A DNA stretch of 64,000 nt from an uncultured Clostridia bacterium (GTDB lineage Bacteria; Bacillota; Clostridia; Christensenellales; Aristaeellaceae): positions 1-64,000 of the forward strand of contig CAKUFA010000003.1 of NCBI GenBank assembly GCA_934647165.1. Reading direction: 5' to 3'. The notes beneath the pieces are model-generated. The model was not told the DNA's origin, did not search any database, and worked only from the letters and a program-made list of their open reading frames with translations. A program made the translations under genes and the position numbers. This document shows, one piece after another, positions 42,902 through 50,779 of this stretch; the first letter of the stretch is position 1, and the number at the start of each line of letters is the position of its first letter.

Positions 42902-44437
42902 TCACTCCTCCTTGCCGCCGAGGGACGCAAGGCTTTTTTCAGCATGCTGCATGCTTTCCAGCATGGCGGCAAGCAGCTTCTGCATATCGCCGAGTTTCTG
43001 CGCGCATTCACCGGATGTTCCGGCCTTCGGGATACTGCTTATTTGCTGCCCAAGCGTGGAAAGCAGCTCTGTCATGTTGCCTTCAAACATGCCAAGCGAC
43101 CGAGACATGCCTTCCACCACATCTGTCACAAAGGACTGGTAGCTGCCGGCCAGCTGCCTGCTGGCTTCCTGCATGTCGCGTGATGCACCGGTAAGAGCGA
43201 CAGCGTTGCTGTCACCGGTTTGGCGAATGCCACGCAGGGTAGCTTCGCTCTGCTCGCTGAATTTCTGCATGGCAGCAGACAGCTGTGCCTGATACTCCTT
43301 GAGGCCAGCCAACGCAGCCTGCTGCTCCCTGGCGGCAGCCTGAAGGCTGTCCAGCACGCGGGCGCTGACTTCTTCGAAATGCGCGTCACGCCGCCCTGCT
43401 TCGCCCAGGGTTTTGACATAGCCTTCAAACTGCTTTGTCACCTCGCCGGAGATGGCATGCAAATGCGTCGCATTTTGCACCAGGCTTCCTGCGGCAGCCA
43501 TGGCTTCATCCAGTTGGTGCACGTTGTTTAATTGCTGCTGGTTGAGCGTTGTCAGGGTTTCACCCAATGTCAGAAATTGATGATTCAGCGATGCGTTCAT
43601 CTGTTCCACAAAGTTGTTTACAATGCGGCCGACACCTTCCACCTGCGCACGTGTTGCGCCAACAAGGAAGGCGTCCATGGACTTGGCAACAGGCTGCATA
43701 GCGCGATTGACTGCCATTTCTACGGAGCCTGCAAGCTGGGCAGGCAGGCTGTCCGTGGCGGTGAAAAGCATGTTGTTGCGATCCTGATTCTGGCAGATCA
43801 TTTGCACATCGTTGTCCAGGGGTCGCTGCATGGCCAGCTGTGTGAAGGACTCCACAAAATCGTCCGTAGCGCGATAGCTGGAGCCCTGAGAGATGCGGTT
43901 GAGCATGTTGAACACAAGCGAGCAGGTGATACCTGCAACGGATGTGCCAAAGGCAAAACGCATGCCATCCAGCAGCGTGGGGATGCCGTTCATCAGCGCT
44001 GCCGCGTCGGACATATCAAGCCCTGTCAGGCCGCGCATCAGGCCAATGAACGTGCCCAGAATGCCCAGGGACGTCAGCAGGCTTGGAATCAACTCGGCCA
44101 GCGTTGCGTTGCCGGGGCCGTGGGTCACTGTGTCGTCATTGATATAATCTTCTACATTGCAGGGGAGCCCGCGGCGATCCAGCTGCTGTGCATTTTGTAG
44201 AAACCGCAGCCAGGAGCCTTTCAGCCTGCGTCCCATAAAACGGCTTTCTTGCCAAATGGGTTTTTCACGTTCGCGTCCGGCGTCGTTTTGCAAACGGCGA
44301 ATGGCGCGGCGTAGCGCCCGCGTGGTGCTCCAAAGGGGAGCCAGACACTTGAAAAGCCCCGTGAGTGTCACCACAGCAATGGCTGCGTAAACAAGATAGT
44401 CTGCCAGATTCGGCAGGATGCTCTTCCATAAATCCAT
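42902..44437 (-). CDS. ZorA/MotA/ExbB-like proton channel protein with long cytoplasmic tail
   Basis: The 511-residue protein has three predicted transmembrane helices: about residues 12-34 (YLVYAAIAVVTLTGLFKCL), 112-135 with the channel motif LLTSLGILGTFIGLMRGL, and 158-178 (FAFGTSVAGITCSLVFNML). These are hallmarks of MotA/TolQ/ExbB channels. After them comes a helical tail of more than 300 residues rich in Gln, Ala and Leu, as in ZorA of the Zorya anti-phage systems and unlike flagellar MotA. The ATG 11 nt after aaggagg was taken; a TTG one codon upstream has better spacing. It leads a three-gene operon with the ZorB-like and a small membrane protein. No helicase or nuclease effector follows. 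Confidence 0.82.
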   Translation of the reverse strand: MDLWKSILPNLADYLVYAAIAVVTLTGLFKCLAPLWSTTRALRRAIRRLQNDAGREREKPIWQESRFMGRRLKGSWLRFLQNAQQLDRRGLPCNVEDYINDDTVTHGPGNATLAELIPSLLTSLGILGTFIGLMRGLTGLDMSDAAALMNGIPTLLDGMRFAFGTSVAGITCSLVFNMLNRISQGSSYRATDDFVESFTQLAMQRPLDNDVQMICQNQDRNNMLFTATDSLPAQLAGSVEMAVNRAMQPVAKSMDAFLVGATRAQVEGVGRIVNNFVEQMNASLNHQFLTLGETLTTLNQQQLNNVHQLDEAMAAAGSLVQNATHLHAISGEVTKQFEGYVKTLGEAGRRDAHFEEVSARVLDSLQAAAREQQAALAGLKEYQAQLSAAMQKFSEQSEATLRGIRQTGDSNAVALTGASRDMQEASRQLAGSYQSFVTDVVEGMSRSLGMFEGNMTELLSTLGQQISSIPKAGTSGECAQKLGDMQKLLAAMLESMQHAEKSLASLGGKEE

Positions 44438-44474
44438 CAAAAGCGTGTCCTCCTTGGCATGTTGTCACGCTCTC

Positions 44475-44503
44475 ATTGTACATGATTTTGCATGGAAAGT
44501 AAA
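44475..44503 (-). promoter_or_regulatory. Promoter for the ZorAB-like operon
   Basis: On the reverse strand TTTACT and TACAAT are separated by 17 nt, 38 nt before the first start codon. Confidence 0.75.
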
Positions 44504-44544
44504 CGCTGTGGCCGTGTACAATCTGTAAAATGCAAGCGGCATCA

Positions 44545-45534
44545 TCATTCGAAAGGATAGCGGATTCCCCAGCTGCTGCGCAGGCGATCCATCAGTTCCA
44601 TCATGCGGATGATTTCTTCATGCGGCATTTCGGGGCACTCGATGCGCCCCTCCGCCATGGCACGTATGCAGGCTTCCACTTCATATTCATAGCCGGTCAA
44701 CTGCTTGGGCACGGCAATGATTCTGCTTGCGGTGAAGTTATCCTCTTTCCGATAAATTGTAATGCTCTGGGGATTGTTCACGTTGTCCACTTCCAAAAAA
44801 CCGGCCGTACCGTAAATCATGCCCCGCCGATCTGTGCGGCAGATGCAGGTGGTGGCAATGTGCGCTTCTTTCCCGTCTGCATAGGTCAAGGTGATGTTAT
44901 CCGTCATGTCGACACCGGTGGGCAGCTTGGTGCAGGTTCCTTCGGCTTTCACAATTTCATCTCCGAAAACCATGGATGCAAACGTCAATGGATAGATGCC
45001 TACATCCAGCAGCGCGCCGCCTGCCAGTGCGGGGTCATAAATGCGCGGCTTGGCCATGGTATCATAACCGAGGTTGGCGGTCAGATAAACGGGATTGCCA
45101 ATCACGCCGCTTTGCAAAAGCTCCTGAAGCATGGCGCGCACCGGCATATAGCGCGGCCAGATAGCTTCCGTGACCAGCACGCCGCGATCCTCTGCCAGTG
45201 TCAGCACCTCACGCGCCTGCATGGCAGTGGCAGTGAAGGCTTTTTCGCACAGCACAGCCTTGCCGTGCTCAACGCACAGGCGAATCTGCGCCGCGTGATG
45301 GGAGTGCGGTGTTGCAATGTATACAAGCTCCACCGCAGGGTCGCATACCATTTCTTCATAAGAGCCGTAGGCCAGGCGGAAACCTTCCTCGCGCGCAAAG
45401 CTTTGTGCCCGCGTAAGCTCTCGAGAGGCAACTGCGTACAGGCATACCTCATCACCGCGCTGTTTCATGGCGCGCAAGGTTTTGGCCATGCTTCTGGCGA
45501 TGTTCCCTGCGCCGAGAATTGCAATATTTGTCAT
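44545..45534 (-). CDS. Gfo/Idh/MocA family oxidoreductase
   Basis: A 329-residue NAD(P)-dependent dehydrogenase. The Rossmann motif is IAILGAGNIARSMAKTL, followed by YIATPHSHHAAQIRLCVEHG, the family lysine in VLCEKAFTATA, and the C-terminal substrate domain starting near RYMPVRAMLQ and containing AGGALLDVGIYPLTFA. The G-x-x-D-V-G-x-Y-P-L motif points to the trans-1,2-dihydrobenzene-1,2-diol dehydrogenase-like branch, which acts on sugars or related polyols. The true substrate is unknown and no sugar genes adjoin. GGAGG precedes the ATG; the longer in-frame extension is not credible. Confidence 0.9.
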   Translation of the reverse strand: MTNIAILGAGNIARSMAKTLRAMKQRGDEVCLYAVASRELTRAQSFAREEGFRLAYGSYEEMVCDPAVELVYIATPHSHHAAQIRLCVEHGKAVLCEKAFTATAMQAREVLTLAEDRGVLVTEAIWPRYMPVRAMLQELLQSGVIGNPVYLTANLGYDTMAKPRIYDPALAGGALLDVGIYPLTFASMVFGDEIVKAEGTCTKLPTGVDMTDNITLTYADGKEAHIATTCICRTDRRGMIYGTAGFLEVDNVNNPQSITIYRKEDNFTASRIIAVPKQLTGYEYEVEACIRAMAEGRIECPEMPHEEIIRMMELMDRLRSSWGIRYPFE

Positions 45535-45662
45535 AGAATCATGCCTCCATTTCATTCTTTGCGCGGATGAGAAAACCATCCTTGCTTTACACCATTCGCC
45601 CCGGGAAAAAGAAACCCTGCTGGACATGAACAAAATGGCCGAAAACAGGACGAAAGCGATAC

Positions 45663-45691
45663 TTGAAAGCATGCATGAAAAGCGGTATAAT
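45663..45691 (+). promoter_or_regulatory. Sigma-A promoter for lrgAB
   Basis: TTGAAA and perfect TATAAT with a 17-nt spacer, 36 nt before the GTG start. Confidence 0.85.
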
Positions 45692-45726
45692 CGCACCGTT
45701 TTTACTTGAGAAAGGAGATACGTACG

Positions 45727-46089
45727 GTGAAGCATGTGCTGCAATTTCTGGTGATCCTCATCATTTCGTTCCTGGGCGAGGCGCTTAGCACGCTGATTCC
45801 GTTGCCGGTGCCTGCCAGCATCTATGGTTTGGTGATCCTTTTCACCTGCCTGTGCACAGGATTGATTCCGCTGCACATGATCAAGGGAACAGGCTCGTTT
45901 TTGATTGATACCATGTCGCTGACGTTTATTCCGGCAGGGGTTGGGTTAATGAACTCCTGGGGACTGCTTCGGCCCATTCTGGCACCGGTAACGGCTGTTC
46001 TTGTGATTTCTACTGTTGTGGTGATGGCTGTCAGCGGCACCGTGACACAGGCGGTGCGCCGCCGGGAAGAGAGGAAAAACCATGCGTGA
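45727..46089 (+). CDS. lrgA: LrgA/CidA family holin-like membrane protein
   Basis: This 120-residue protein has four hydrophobic helices and the LrgA pattern LPLPVPASIYGLVILF followed by LTFIPAGVGLMNSWGLL. Family members work with LrgB and affect murein hydrolase activity, cell death and, in some bacteria, pyruvate or glycolate transport. The GTG start was chosen because aaaggagat sits at good spacing; a TTG upstream overlaps that site. It overlaps lrgB by 8 nt. Confidence 0.9.
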   Translation: MKHVLQFLVILIISFLGEALSTLIPLPVPASIYGLVILFTCLCTGLIPLHMIKGTGSFLIDTMSLTFIPAGVGLMNSWGLLRPILAPVTAVLVISTVVVMAVSGTVTQAVRRREERKNHA

Positions 46090-46774
46090 CTTTCTTGCAA
46101 ACAGTTCCTTCTTCGGCCTCGCAGTGAGTCTTGTCGCCTATGAGGCGGGCATGGCACTGAAAAAGCGCTTCAAGTCGCCGCTGCTTAATCCTTTGCTGAT
46201 CGCTATTGCGCTGACCATTGGCGTACTGCTGCTGACCGGCGTTACTTACGAGGAGTATTTGGGCAGTGCAAAGCTTCTTTCGGCTTTTCTGACGCCAGCG
46301 ACCGTGTGTCTTGCCATTCCGCTGTATGAACGGCTGACCCTGCTCAAGCAAAATCTTCGAGCTCTTCTGCTGGGCATTCTTTCGGGCGTGCTGACTAGTG
46401 TCACGTGCATTCTGGCACTGTGTCTGCTCTTTGGGTTAAATCACGCACAATATGTAACGCTGCTGCCAAAGTCCATCACAACGGCCATAGGCATGGGAGT
46501 GGCGGAACAGCTTGGCGGATATCCGGCTATTGCGGCGGCTGTGATTATTATCACGGGCATCCTGGGAAACGCAATTGGGGAAACGGTGCTGCGGGCGTTC
46601 CGCATCACGGATCCTATTGCCAAGGGTGTTGCGCTTGGTACCTCTGCGCATGCCATCGGCACGGTAAAGGCAATCGAAATGGGTGAAACGGAGGGGGCTA
46701 TGAGCAGCCTTTCCATTGCTGTGGCCGGAATCATGACGGTTATCTTTGCTACGGTTTATGCCAATTTCCTGTGA
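46082..46774 (+). CDS. lrgB: LrgB/CidB family membrane protein
   Basis: The 230-residue partner of LrgA has about six to seven helices. It carries the family features NPLLIAIALTIGVLLLTG, the P-A-T-V-x-L-A-x-P-L-Y segment (TPATVCLAIPLYER), LLPKSITTAIGMGVAEQLGG and GVALGTSAHAIGTVKAIEMG. The operon arrangement (lrgA-lrgB with overlap) is standard. Confidence 0.93.
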   Translation: MRDFLANSSFFGLAVSLVAYEAGMALKKRFKSPLLNPLLIAIALTIGVLLLTGVTYEEYLGSAKLLSAFLTPATVCLAIPLYERLTLLKQNLRALLLGILSGVLTSVTCILALCLLFGLNHAQYVTLLPKSITTAIGMGVAEQLGGYPAIAAAVIIITGILGNAIGETVLRAFRITDPIAKGVALGTSAHAIGTVKAIEMGETEGAMSSLSIAVAGIMTVIFATVYANFL

Positions 46775-46815
46775 TGGGGGAAGAGACATAGCGAGAAACT
46801 GCTACTAAAGAATTT

Positions 46816-46849
46816 GGGAGGCGCCTTTTTTGAAAAGCGTCTCCCTTTC
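46816..46849 (+). terminator. Terminator after lrgAB
   Basis: GGGAGGCGC pairs with GCGTCTCCC (one mismatch), followed by TTTC; modest U-run. Confidence 0.6.
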
Positions 46850-46862
46850 GGCATCCAAAGGA

Positions 46863-46893
46863 AAAAAACAGGCATCCATTGCTGGATGCCTGC
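46863..46893 (-). terminator. Rho-independent terminator after rplL
   Basis: On the reverse strand GCAGGCATCCA-GCAA-TGGATGCCTG is followed by TTTTTTTCC. Confidence 0.92.
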
Positions 46894-46908
46894 GAAGGAC
46901 AGAGGAAA

Positions 46909-47280
46909 TTACTTGATTTCCACAGTCGCGCCAACTTCGGCGAACTGAGCCTTGATCTTCTCGGCTTCTTCCTTGGAGACGCCTTCCTTCAGGGTCTTGG
47001 GAGCGGACTCCACAATCTCCTTGGCTTCCTTCAGGCCCAGGCCGGAAACGACCTCACGGACCACCTTGATGACCTTGATCTTCTCGCTGCCGGCTTCCTT
47101 CAGCACAACGTCGAACTCGGTCTTCTCTTCCTCAGCAGCAGCAGCAGCGCCGGCAACGCCAGCAACAGCCACGGGGGCAGCAGCGGACACACCGAACTTC
47201 TCTTCCATGGCTTTAACCAGATCGGCCAGCTCCAGCACCGTCATAGACTCGACGGCGGCAATGATCTCCTCATGAGTCAT
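46909..47280 (-). CDS. rplL: 50S ribosomal protein L7/L12
   Basis: The 123-residue protein has the L7/L12 layout: N-terminal dimerisation helices (IAAVESMTVLELADLVKAME), an Ala-rich hinge (AAAPVAVAGVAGAAAAAEEE), and the C-terminal factor-binding domain (KIKVIKVVREVVSGLGLKEA, VESAPKTLKEGVSKEEAEK). It forms the ribosomal stalk that recruits translation GTPases. GGAGG precedes the ATG; it follows rplJ by 71 nt. Confidence 0.98.
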   Translation of the reverse strand: MTHEEIIAAVESMTVLELADLVKAMEEKFGVSAAAPVAVAGVAGAAAAAEEEKTEFDVVLKEAGSEKIKVIKVVREVVSGLGLKEAKEIVESAPKTLKEGVSKEEAEKIKAQFAEVGATVEIK

Positions 47281-47351
47281 GATATTCAGCCTCCTATTGT
47301 TGAATTTGAATGTTTTCATTTGGCTGCATTATGCGGCAGCCCCGCAGGCGA

Positions 47352-47858
47352 TTACTCGCCAGCCTTCTGCTTGCGCACAGCCTCCACCACACGCACAAAG
47401 CTGCTGATGGGGTTGTTCAAGCTGCCAAGCAGCTTTGCCAGCAAAACCTCACGGCTGGGCAGAGCAGCCAGATGCTTGATGGTCTTCACGTCCACAGCCT
47501 TGCTGTCCAGCAGGCCGCCGCGAATCTGCAGGCTCTCAAGCTTGTTCTTCTCAATGAAGTCGTTCACAATCTTGGGTGCAGCAACAGCATCCTTCATGCC
47601 GAACACGAAAGCGTTGGGGCCCTCCAGCAATTCGTCCATGCCTTCGATCTTCAGCTCCTGCAGTGCACGAGCGAAAAGGCGGTTCTTCAGCACGCAGTAG
47701 TGCACATCCTGCTCACGGCACTGCTTACGCAGGGCAGTCACCTGCTCCACGGTCAGCCCGGAATAGCTGCACACAACCACAGACTGGGCACCCTTCAGCT
47801 TTTCGACGATTTCCGCCACCTGCTGAGCCTTGATCTCATGATTCTTGTTCATATGCAT
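47352..47858 (-). CDS. rplJ: 50S ribosomal protein L10
   Basis: L10 anchors L7/L12 dimers on the ribosome. The 168-residue sequence shows VVEKLKGAQSVVVCSYSGLT-like N-terminal folding (here IVEKLKGAQSVVVCSYSGLT), YCVLKNRLFARAL, and the stalk-binding C-terminal helix (SFVRVVEAVRKQKAGE). It is the first gene of a two-gene operon with rplL and is autoregulated through the leader upstream. The usual neighbours rplK-rplA and rpoB-rpoC are absent on both sides. Confidence 0.97.
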   Translation of the reverse strand: MHMNKNHEIKAQQVAEIVEKLKGAQSVVVCSYSGLTVEQVTALRKQCREQDVHYCVLKNRLFARALQELKIEGMDELLEGPNAFVFGMKDAVAAPKIVNDFIEKNKLESLQIRGGLLDSKAVDVKTIKHLAALPSREVLLAKLLGSLNNPISSFVRVVEAVRKQKAGE

Positions 47859-47884
47859 TCTTCTTGCACCTCCTTAACGGTTCA

Positions 47885-48018
47885 GGAGTAAAAGAAAACC
47901 CTTGCGTAGGCGCAAGGGATGTGCAATGCAACAATCCTTCACACCTCGGCAGGCGGAGCATTGCCCCCTTAAATCCTTTCGGATACCGGCTGTCTACGGC
48001 ACAGGTTTCTTCAAAAAC
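47885..48018 (-). promoter_or_regulatory. L10 leader RNA with attenuator
   Basis: The reverse-strand leader of rplJ contains the L10-binding elements GCCGTAGACAGCCGG and CTGCCGAGGTG that fold into the kink-turn structure bound by L10-L12. Just before rplJ, CCCTTGCGCCTACGCAAGGG followed by TTTTCTTTT (47891-47918) is an intrinsic terminator. Excess L10 should promote termination and reduce rplJL expression. Confidence 0.88.
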
Positions 48019-48025
48019 CTTATTT

Positions 48026-48054
48026 ATTATAGCAGCAATTGTGAACGTTGTCAA
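48026..48054 (-). promoter_or_regulatory. Sigma-A promoter for rplJL
   Basis: On the reverse strand perfect TTGACA and TATAAT with a 17-nt spacer. Confidence 0.93.
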
Positions 48055-48118
48055 CAGCTTTTTGCGTTTTCTATGGGACAAGAATTGTTACGGTGATGTA
48101 AAAAATATTTCAAAAAGC

Positions 48119-48147
48119 TTGATTTCGTAACTTTTTTGTAATATTAT
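48119..48147 (+). promoter_or_regulatory. Candidate promoter for the SH3/peptidoglycan-binding protein gene
   Basis: TTGATT and TATTAT with a 17-nt spacer, 32 nt before the start codon. Confidence 0.6.
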
Positions 48148-48179
48148 TAAAACGCAAACCGAAAGGAGATGACGAAACC

Positions 48180-49169
48180 ATGCGTTGGAAGCAGCAATGC
48201 GTGTGGGTGATTTGTATTCTTTTTCTGTTGGCGGTTCCGTTTGTCGCTTTTGCGGCCGAAGGAACTGTGGATACCAAAGCGCTTGTGTTGCGCAAAAGCG
48301 CGTCCAAGGAAAGCAAGGCGTTGCAAACTCTGGATAAAGGCACTTCATTGGAGGTGCTCGGCGTGTCAGGCAGCTGGTATAAAGTGAATTATGGCAAATA
48401 TACCGGCTATGTGATGAAGAAATATGTGAAAGTGGACGGCACGGTTGAGGATAGCAGCGCAAAGGCAGAAACGAAGCAATCCTCCGGCAGCGGCAAGACC
48501 ATTGCGTCCCTCGGCGACGCACCGGCCACCAGCCGCCCGGGAGACAACGGCGCAAAGGTAAAAAAGCTTCAGCAGGCGCTTACAATTCTCGGGCACTATA
48601 CCGGAAGCATTGACGGCAAGTATGGTGACGGCACTACTGAGGCAGTCAAGGCGTTTCAGAAAACCCAACACCTCAGCCAGGACGGCATTGCCGGAAAAGT
48701 AACCATAAAGCTCCTGTTTGACCAACCGGCGGCGAATAGCGATCAATCGGCAAAAAAGGAGTATACAACGGAGCGGCTGAACTGGTTCAAGGGCGGTTCG
48801 GATGTGATTCCTAAAGGCGCGACCTTCACGGTAAAGGATGTGAAGACAGGGAGCACGTTCACTGTTAAGCGTTGGAGCGGCGCCAATCATCTGGATGCAG
48901 AGCCCTACAGCAAGGATGACACGGCAACCATGAAGACGATCTATGGCGGCAGCTGGAGCTGGAAGCGCCGCGCCATCCTCGTCAAGTATGACGGACACGT
49001 GTATGCGGCTTCCATGAACGGTATGCCGCACGGAACCTCCACCATTGACGGCAACAATTTTGACGGACATTTCTGCATCCATTTTTACGGCAGCAAAACC
49101 CATGGAACGAAAAAGGTTGATACGGCACATCAGAATGAAGTGGACAATGCCATGCGTGCAACATGGTAA
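48180..49169 (+). CDS. Secreted SH3 and peptidoglycan-binding domain protein
   Basis: The 329-residue product has a signal peptide (hydrophobic residues 8-25, cut near AFA-AE), and a bacterial SH3 domain (TKALVLRKSASKESKALQTL, GSWYKVNYGKYTGYVMKKYV). After a linker it has a PG_binding_1 domain (DNGAKVKKLQQALTILGHYT, DGKYGDGTTEAVKAFQ). The last 140 residues form another domain with LNWFKGGSDVIPKGATFTV, FTVKRWSGANHLDAEPY and GNNFDGHFCIHFYGSKTHG. I recognise this as recurring in clostridial wall proteins but cannot assign a reaction; the His-rich F-C-I-H-F stretch suggests a possible catalytic site. gaaaggagatg precedes the ATG. Confidence 0.82.
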   Translation: MRWKQQCVWVICILFLLAVPFVAFAAEGTVDTKALVLRKSASKESKALQTLDKGTSLEVLGVSGSWYKVNYGKYTGYVMKKYVKVDGTVEDSSAKAETKQSSGSGKTIASLGDAPATSRPGDNGAKVKKLQQALTILGHYTGSIDGKYGDGTTEAVKAFQKTQHLSQDGIAGKVTIKLLFDQPAANSDQSAKKEYTTERLNWFKGGSDVIPKGATFTVKDVKTGSTFTVKRWSGANHLDAEPYSKDDTATMKTIYGGSWSWKRRAILVKYDGHVYAASMNGMPHGTSTIDGNNFDGHFCIHFYGSKTHGTKKVDTAHQNEVDNAMRATW

Positions 49170-49190
49170 TCAACATTTTTGAATAAACGC

Positions 49191-49250
49191 AAAGCGGACA
49201 AGCAATGCTGCACAGCCTGCTTGGCAGGCACAAGGTTGCTTGTCCGCTTT
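49191..49250 (+). terminator. Bidirectional terminator between the wall protein gene and metK
   Basis: AAAGCGGACAAGCAA pairs with TTGCTTGTCCGCTTT around a partly paired loop. Confidence 0.8.
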
Positions 49251-49289
49251 GCTATTCAGTTTTTAAAAGTATGGGCAGGGGATGAATCG

Positions 49290-50456
49290 TTACGCTTCTG
49301 CCTTCAGCGCGTCCACATAGTCCAGACGCTCCCAGGGCAGCTCCACATCCGTCCGGCCAAAGTGACCATAGGCTGCAGTCTGGCGGTAGATCGGGCGGCG
49401 CAGATCAAAGCGCTTGATGATACCGTCGGGCCGCAGGTCGAACAAGCGCGCGACCATGGCGGCCAGCTTGTCATCCGGCACAACACCGGTGCCTTTGGTG
49501 TCTACCAGCAGGCTCACAGGCTGCGCAACGCCGATAGCATAGGCCAGCTGAATTTCGCACTGCCGTGCAAGCCCGGCTGCCACAATGTTTTTCGCAGCAT
49601 GCCGCGCCGCATAGGCAGCACTGCGGTCAACCTTCGTTGGATCCTTGCCGGAGAATGCGCCGCCGCCATGGGGGGCATAGCCGCCGTAGGTGTCCACGAT
49701 GATCTTGCGCCCGGTCAGGCCGCTGTCACCGGCAGGACCGCCCAGCACAAAACGACCGGTGGGATTGATAAAGTACTTGGTTTCCGCTGTTAAAAGCTGT
49801 GCGGGAATCACTTCGCGAATTACCTGCGCCATCACATCCTGCGCGAGCTGTTCCTGTGCTACATCCGGATCATGCTGGGTGGAAATAACCACCGTATCCA
49901 CGGCCACGGGACGGCCATCTTCATACACCACCGTCACCTGGCTTTTGCCGTCGGGCCGCAGGTAAGGCAGGCTACCGTTCTTGCGCACCTGCGCCAGGCG
50001 ACGGGTCAGCCGGTGGGCAAGCGCGATGGGCATGGGCATAAACTCAGGGGTTTCGTCGCAAGCGAAGCCGAACATCATGCCCTGGTCGCCAGCGCCGGTT
50101 TCCTCCACGGCAGAGCCGCGGGTTTCCATGGCGTCGTCCACACCCATGGCGATATCCGGACTCTGGGTATGGATGGCCGTCAGCACTGCGCAGCTGTCTG
50201 CATCAAAGCACAGGTCAGGGGAGGTGTAGCCGATGTCACGCACAACGCCGCGCACAACGTCCGGGATGGAAACCTGAGCCTTGGTGGTGATTTCGCCCAT
50301 CACCATCACCATACCGGTGGTGGCGCAGGTTTCGCATGCCACACGGGATTGGGGATCCTGGGCGAGCATGGCGTCCAGCACCGCGTCGCTAATCTGATCG
50401 CATACTTTGTCGGGATGTCCTTCGGTTACGGATTCGGAGGTAAATAGTCTTCTCAT
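49290..50456 (-). CDS. metK: S-adenosylmethionine synthetase
   Basis: MetK joins methionine and ATP to give S-adenosylmethionine. The 388-residue enzyme shows FTSESVTEGHPDKVCDQISD at the N-terminus, the hexapeptide region ETGAGDQGMMFGFA, KSQVTVVYEDG, and the P-loop GGGAFSGKDPTKVDRSAAY. Length and motifs are standard. The ATG is preceded by aaaggag about 11 nt away. Transcription is controlled by a SAM-I riboswitch, so SAM represses its own synthesis. Confidence 0.97.
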   Translation of the reverse strand: MRRLFTSESVTEGHPDKVCDQISDAVLDAMLAQDPQSRVACETCATTGMVMVMGEITTKAQVSIPDVVRGVVRDIGYTSPDLCFDADSCAVLTAIHTQSPDIAMGVDDAMETRGSAVEETGAGDQGMMFGFACDETPEFMPMPIALAHRLTRRLAQVRKNGSLPYLRPDGKSQVTVVYEDGRPVAVDTVVISTQHDPDVAQEQLAQDVMAQVIREVIPAQLLTAETKYFINPTGRFVLGGPAGDSGLTGRKIIVDTYGGYAPHGGGAFSGKDPTKVDRSAAYAARHAAKNIVAAGLARQCEIQLAYAIGVAQPVSLLVDTKGTGVVPDDKLAAMVARLFDLRPDGIIKRFDLRRPIYRQTAAYGHFGRTDVELPWERLDYVDALKAEA

Positions 50457-50502
50457 GGTTTTGCCGCTCCTTTTCACGGGGTCAATGGGGGATACAGAGC
50501 CG

Positions 50503-50682
50503 CAAAAAACCCGCCTGGTCTGCACACGAACCAGGCGGGAATCAATCTTTCGATCGTCCTTATCTGTCAGCGCTTCCGGGACAAAACGGGGTGTGCCGCG
50601 CTGTGGGAATTGGCACCAAGCAATATCTGCCGGTTGCCGTGGCGTCATAGGGCCCATCCCTCAGCCACTCGTGATAAGGTAT
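50503..50682 (-). promoter_or_regulatory. SAM-I (S-box) riboswitch with terminator
   Basis: On the reverse strand the aptamer reads CTTATCACGAGTGGCTGAGG then GATGGGCCCTATGACGCCAC, GGCAACCGGC, GGTGCCAATTCC and the closing GACAGATAAGG, matching the S-box consensus. The expression platform is CCCGCCTGGT / ACCAGGCGGG followed by TTTTTT (50503-50539). Binding of SAM should favour termination before metK. Confidence 0.96.
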
Positions 50683-50699
50683 TTACTTTTGCACCGATT

Positions 50700-50728
50700 A
50701 TGCTAACACACTTGTCGCAAGATGTCAA
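50700..50728 (-). promoter_or_regulatory. Promoter for metK
   Basis: On the reverse strand TTGACA is followed after 17 nt by TAGCAT, 18 nt before the riboswitch. Confidence 0.75.
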
Positions 50729-50779
50729 GCTCTGTTGAAAACTTTATCCACAGGGGGAGTGCCATGGCATCAGGTCTGC

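Noticed and set aside
41321..44440. Flagellar MotAB stator
   Set aside because: The channel protein has a long helical tail instead of the MotA cytoplasmic domain and there are no flagellar genes nearby; ZorAB-like is a better fit.
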